64,000 bases of DNA from Ferruginibacter albus. GTDB taxonomy: Bacteria; Bacteroidota; Bacteroidia; Chitinophagales; Chitinophagaceae. Both the position numbers and the translations under genes were made by a program. The notes under the pieces are model-generated. The model searched no databases and had not been told where the DNA came from. It saw only the letters and a program-made list of their open reading frames with translations. The stretch is taken from contig NZ_CP083388.1 of the NCBI RefSeq assembly GCF_020042285.1, forward strand, positions 3,312,001 to 3,376,000, read 5' to 3'. Position 1 is the stretch's first letter. Each line of letters starts with the position of its first letter. Positions 62,677 to 64,000 of this stretch are shown here, piece after piece.

Positions 62677-63129
62677 TTGAAAACAGTTATACAAAGAGTA
62701 GCACACGCAAGTGTAACTATTAATGGCACGGTAAAATCAAAAATCAATACCGGCCTACTAATATTAATTGGTATTGAAGATGCCGACACAAAAGAAGATA
62801 TTGAATGGCTAAGCAACAAAATAATAAACCTGCGCATATTTGATGATGAAAACAAAACACCCAACATTTCTGTAAAAGATATTGATGGCGATATTTTATT
62901 GGTGAGCCAGTTTACATTACACGCTTCTACTAAAAAAGGGAATCGCCCGTCTTATATAAAAGCAAGCAAGCCCGATATTGCGACACCATTGTATGAAAGT
63001 ATGATCGTGCAATTAGAAAAGGATCTGGGTAAGAAAATTTATACGGGTGAGTTTGGTGCAGATATGAAAGTATCTTTATTGAATGATGGCCCGGTGACGA
63101 TTATCATTGATACAAAAAATAAAGAATAA
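62677..63129 (+). CDS. dtd: D-aminoacyl-tRNA deacylase
   Basis: Recycles tRNA mischarged with D-amino acids or glycine. 150 residues: start KTVIQRVAHASVTINGTVKS, the SQFTLHAS active-site motif (LLVSQFTLHASTKKGNRPSY in part) and the Gly-Pro cis motif NDGPVTIIIDTK at the end. The start codon is a TTG at 62677, matching the usual first residue; no ATG exists nearby. The MazG-like gene begins two bases after the stop. Confidence 0.95.
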   Translation: MKTVIQRVAHASVTINGTVKSKINTGLLILIGIEDADTKEDIEWLSNKIINLRIFDDENKTPNISVKDIDGDILLVSQFTLHASTKKGNRPSYIKASKPDIATPLYESMIVQLEKDLGKKIYTGEFGADMKVSLLNDGPVTIIIDTKNKE

Positions 63130-63131
63130 CG

Positions 63132-63467
63132 ATGCAAGAGTTAACTATTAAAGAAGCGCAACAAAAAGTTGATAAATGGATAAAAACAGTTGGTGTTCGT
63201 TATTTTAATGAATTGACCAATTTGGGAATATTGATGGAAGAAGTAGGTGAGCTTTCAAGATTAATGGTGAGAAAATATGGAGAACAATCTTTTAAAGAAA
63301 CTGATAAAGGAAAAGAATTAAGCGATGAAATGGCTGATGTGTTATGGGTACTGATCTGCCTGGCAAATCAAACAGGCGTTGATCTGACTGAAGCATTGCA
63401 AAAAAACTTTGAGAAAAAAAATATTAGAGATGCGGAAAGGCATCAGAACAATGAAAAATTAAAATAA
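63132..63467 (+). CDS. MazG-like nucleotide pyrophosphohydrolase
   Basis: A 111-residue all-alpha protein with the E-x2-E ... E-x2-D metal site of the MazG superfamily: LMEEVGELSRLMVRKYGE and ELSDEMADVLWVLICLANQTGV. It should cleave a nucleoside triphosphate to monophosphate and pyrophosphate; the substrate is unknown. It is in a tight run dtd, MazG-like, membrane protein (gaps of two and zero bases). Confidence 0.9.
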   Translation: MQELTIKEAQQKVDKWIKTVGVRYFNELTNLGILMEEVGELSRLMVRKYGEQSFKETDKGKELSDEMADVLWVLICLANQTGVDLTEALQKNFEKKNIRDAERHQNNEKLK

Positions 63468-64000
63468 ATGGAATATACCGACCTGCCCTTATCGGTAAGA
63501 ATAGACCGTGCTACTGAGTTTGCCATCATTTTAAGTAATGAGCCCAACAAAACACCGGAACTGGTAATAGCAGAGCTGGCTCAAACATTTTCATTATCAA
63601 ACGAAGAAGCCAGGCAAGCCTACATTGCATCCAAAACAAAATTTGCGGATGAATATTCAGCAGCGCAAAAAAACAAGCTATATTTTTATATCAGCGCATT
63701 TATAGCCGGTATTGCAGGAACTGTTTTATACTTTTTCTTTTCTAAAGAAGCAGGTGGGTTTTTCATGATATTTTCAATGTTTTTTTTATTTACCAGTATT
63801 GGGATAGTTATACAACTCATAAAATCCAAATCAGAAGACTTCTTTATAAAAAGAGAAAGCTTACGGACATTATCAAAAAAGTTAAAGAAAAATTTTTTAG
63901 TGCAGATATTTCCGGTTCTTTTTATCTTTTTTGTTATAACATTTTGGCAAAATTTTCTTACACATATTTATACTGAAAAAGATGTAGAATTTCGTCCTTT
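63468..64000 (+). CDS. Membrane protein of unknown function, cut by the window edge
   Basis: An open frame from the ATG at 63468 to the end of the window (177 complete codons, no stop). It starts MEYTDLPLSVRIDRATEFAI, has a charged helical region of about 75 residues, then three hydrophobic segments (about 77-94, 98-116 and 147-165) separated by basic loops. No family recognised. The ATG directly follows the stop of the MazG-like gene, so it belongs to that operon. Confidence 0.75.
   Translation, partial: MEYTDLPLSVRIDRATEFAIILSNEPNKTPELVIAELAQTFSLSNEEARQAYIASKTKFADEYSAAQKNKLYFYISAFIAGIAGTVLYFFFSKEAGGFFMIFSMFFLFTSIGIVIQLIKSKSEDFFIKRESLRTLSKKLKKNFLVQIFPVLFIFFVITFWQNFLTHIYTEKDVEFRP

Noticed and set aside
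1..64000. tRNA, rRNA, insertion sequence, prophage or integron
   Set aside because: No cloverleaf-like stretch, rRNA segment, transposase, integrase or phage gene was seen on either strand by reading alone; a covariance search would settle small RNAs.

Overview
The window is chromosomal DNA of a low-GC member of the Bacteroidota, most likely family Chitinophagaceae (inference). Supporting signs are a type IX secretion sorting domain at the left edge, adjacent gldE and gldD, many Bacteroidota outer-membrane barrels and lipoproteins, the long form of IspG, DUF3078, DUF3467, DUF4105 and DUF3109 proteins, and promoters of the Bacteroidota type (TAnnTTTG at -7). Shine-Dalgarno sequences are mostly absent. 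About 58 protein genes are supported. I see no tRNA, rRNA, insertion sequence, prophage or CRISPR array.

Layout. 1-8 kb: end of a T9SS cargo protein, sucA, rpsT, aspS, a GNAT enzyme and rarA. 8-17.6 kb: an L,D-transpeptidase-like protein, an outer-membrane barrel with a small partner, uvrA, a DUF3467 protein, and an overlapping pair of outer-membrane protein genes. 17.7-26.8 kb: folD, queE, a TPR/PD40/OmpA protein, dprA, guaB, a DUF4105 membrane protein, an alpha/beta hydrolase and a short-chain dehydrogenase. 26.9-42.3 kb: small secreted and lipoproteins, queA, a pirin, scpA, a DUF3078 barrel, mscL, an EamA transporter, greA, a 2-hydroxyacid dehydrogenase, ridA, tsaB, an ArsR-type regulator next to a persulfide dioxygenase-rhodanese fusion, a YkuD_2 protein and frr. 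42.3-44 kb: an accessory island with a hypothetical gene, an array of five covarying palindromes, other inverted repeats and a small GC-rich open frame. 44-57.9 kb: a Rne/Rng ribonuclease, a 29-residue AURKAIP1/COX24-type basic protein, a TPR protein, an HU/IHF protein, mutY-ssb-gldE-gldD, a DUF3109 protein, a class D beta-lactamase-like lipoprotein, an archaemetzincin-like lipoprotein, ispG, nadB and an LpxL-type acyltransferase. 57.9-64 kb: nrdJ, an RDD membrane protein, dtd, a MazG-like protein and a truncated membrane protein.

Most genes are housekeeping (DNA repair and recombination, translation, purine, folate, NAD, queuosine and isoprenoid synthesis) or envelope functions, in short units ended by strong hairpin terminators, many of them bidirectional.

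The most unusual features are (1) the 42-bp-period array of palindromes at 43195-43376, whose outer arm bases change in compensating pairs, upstream of an unrecognised gene; and (2) several families of short dispersed repeats that lie between genes but also appear to have been captured in coding sequence: an 18-codon insertion in queE, a degraded copy in ispG, and the hydrophobic cores of the signal peptides of GldD, the DUF4105 protein and the OmpA/PD40 protein.
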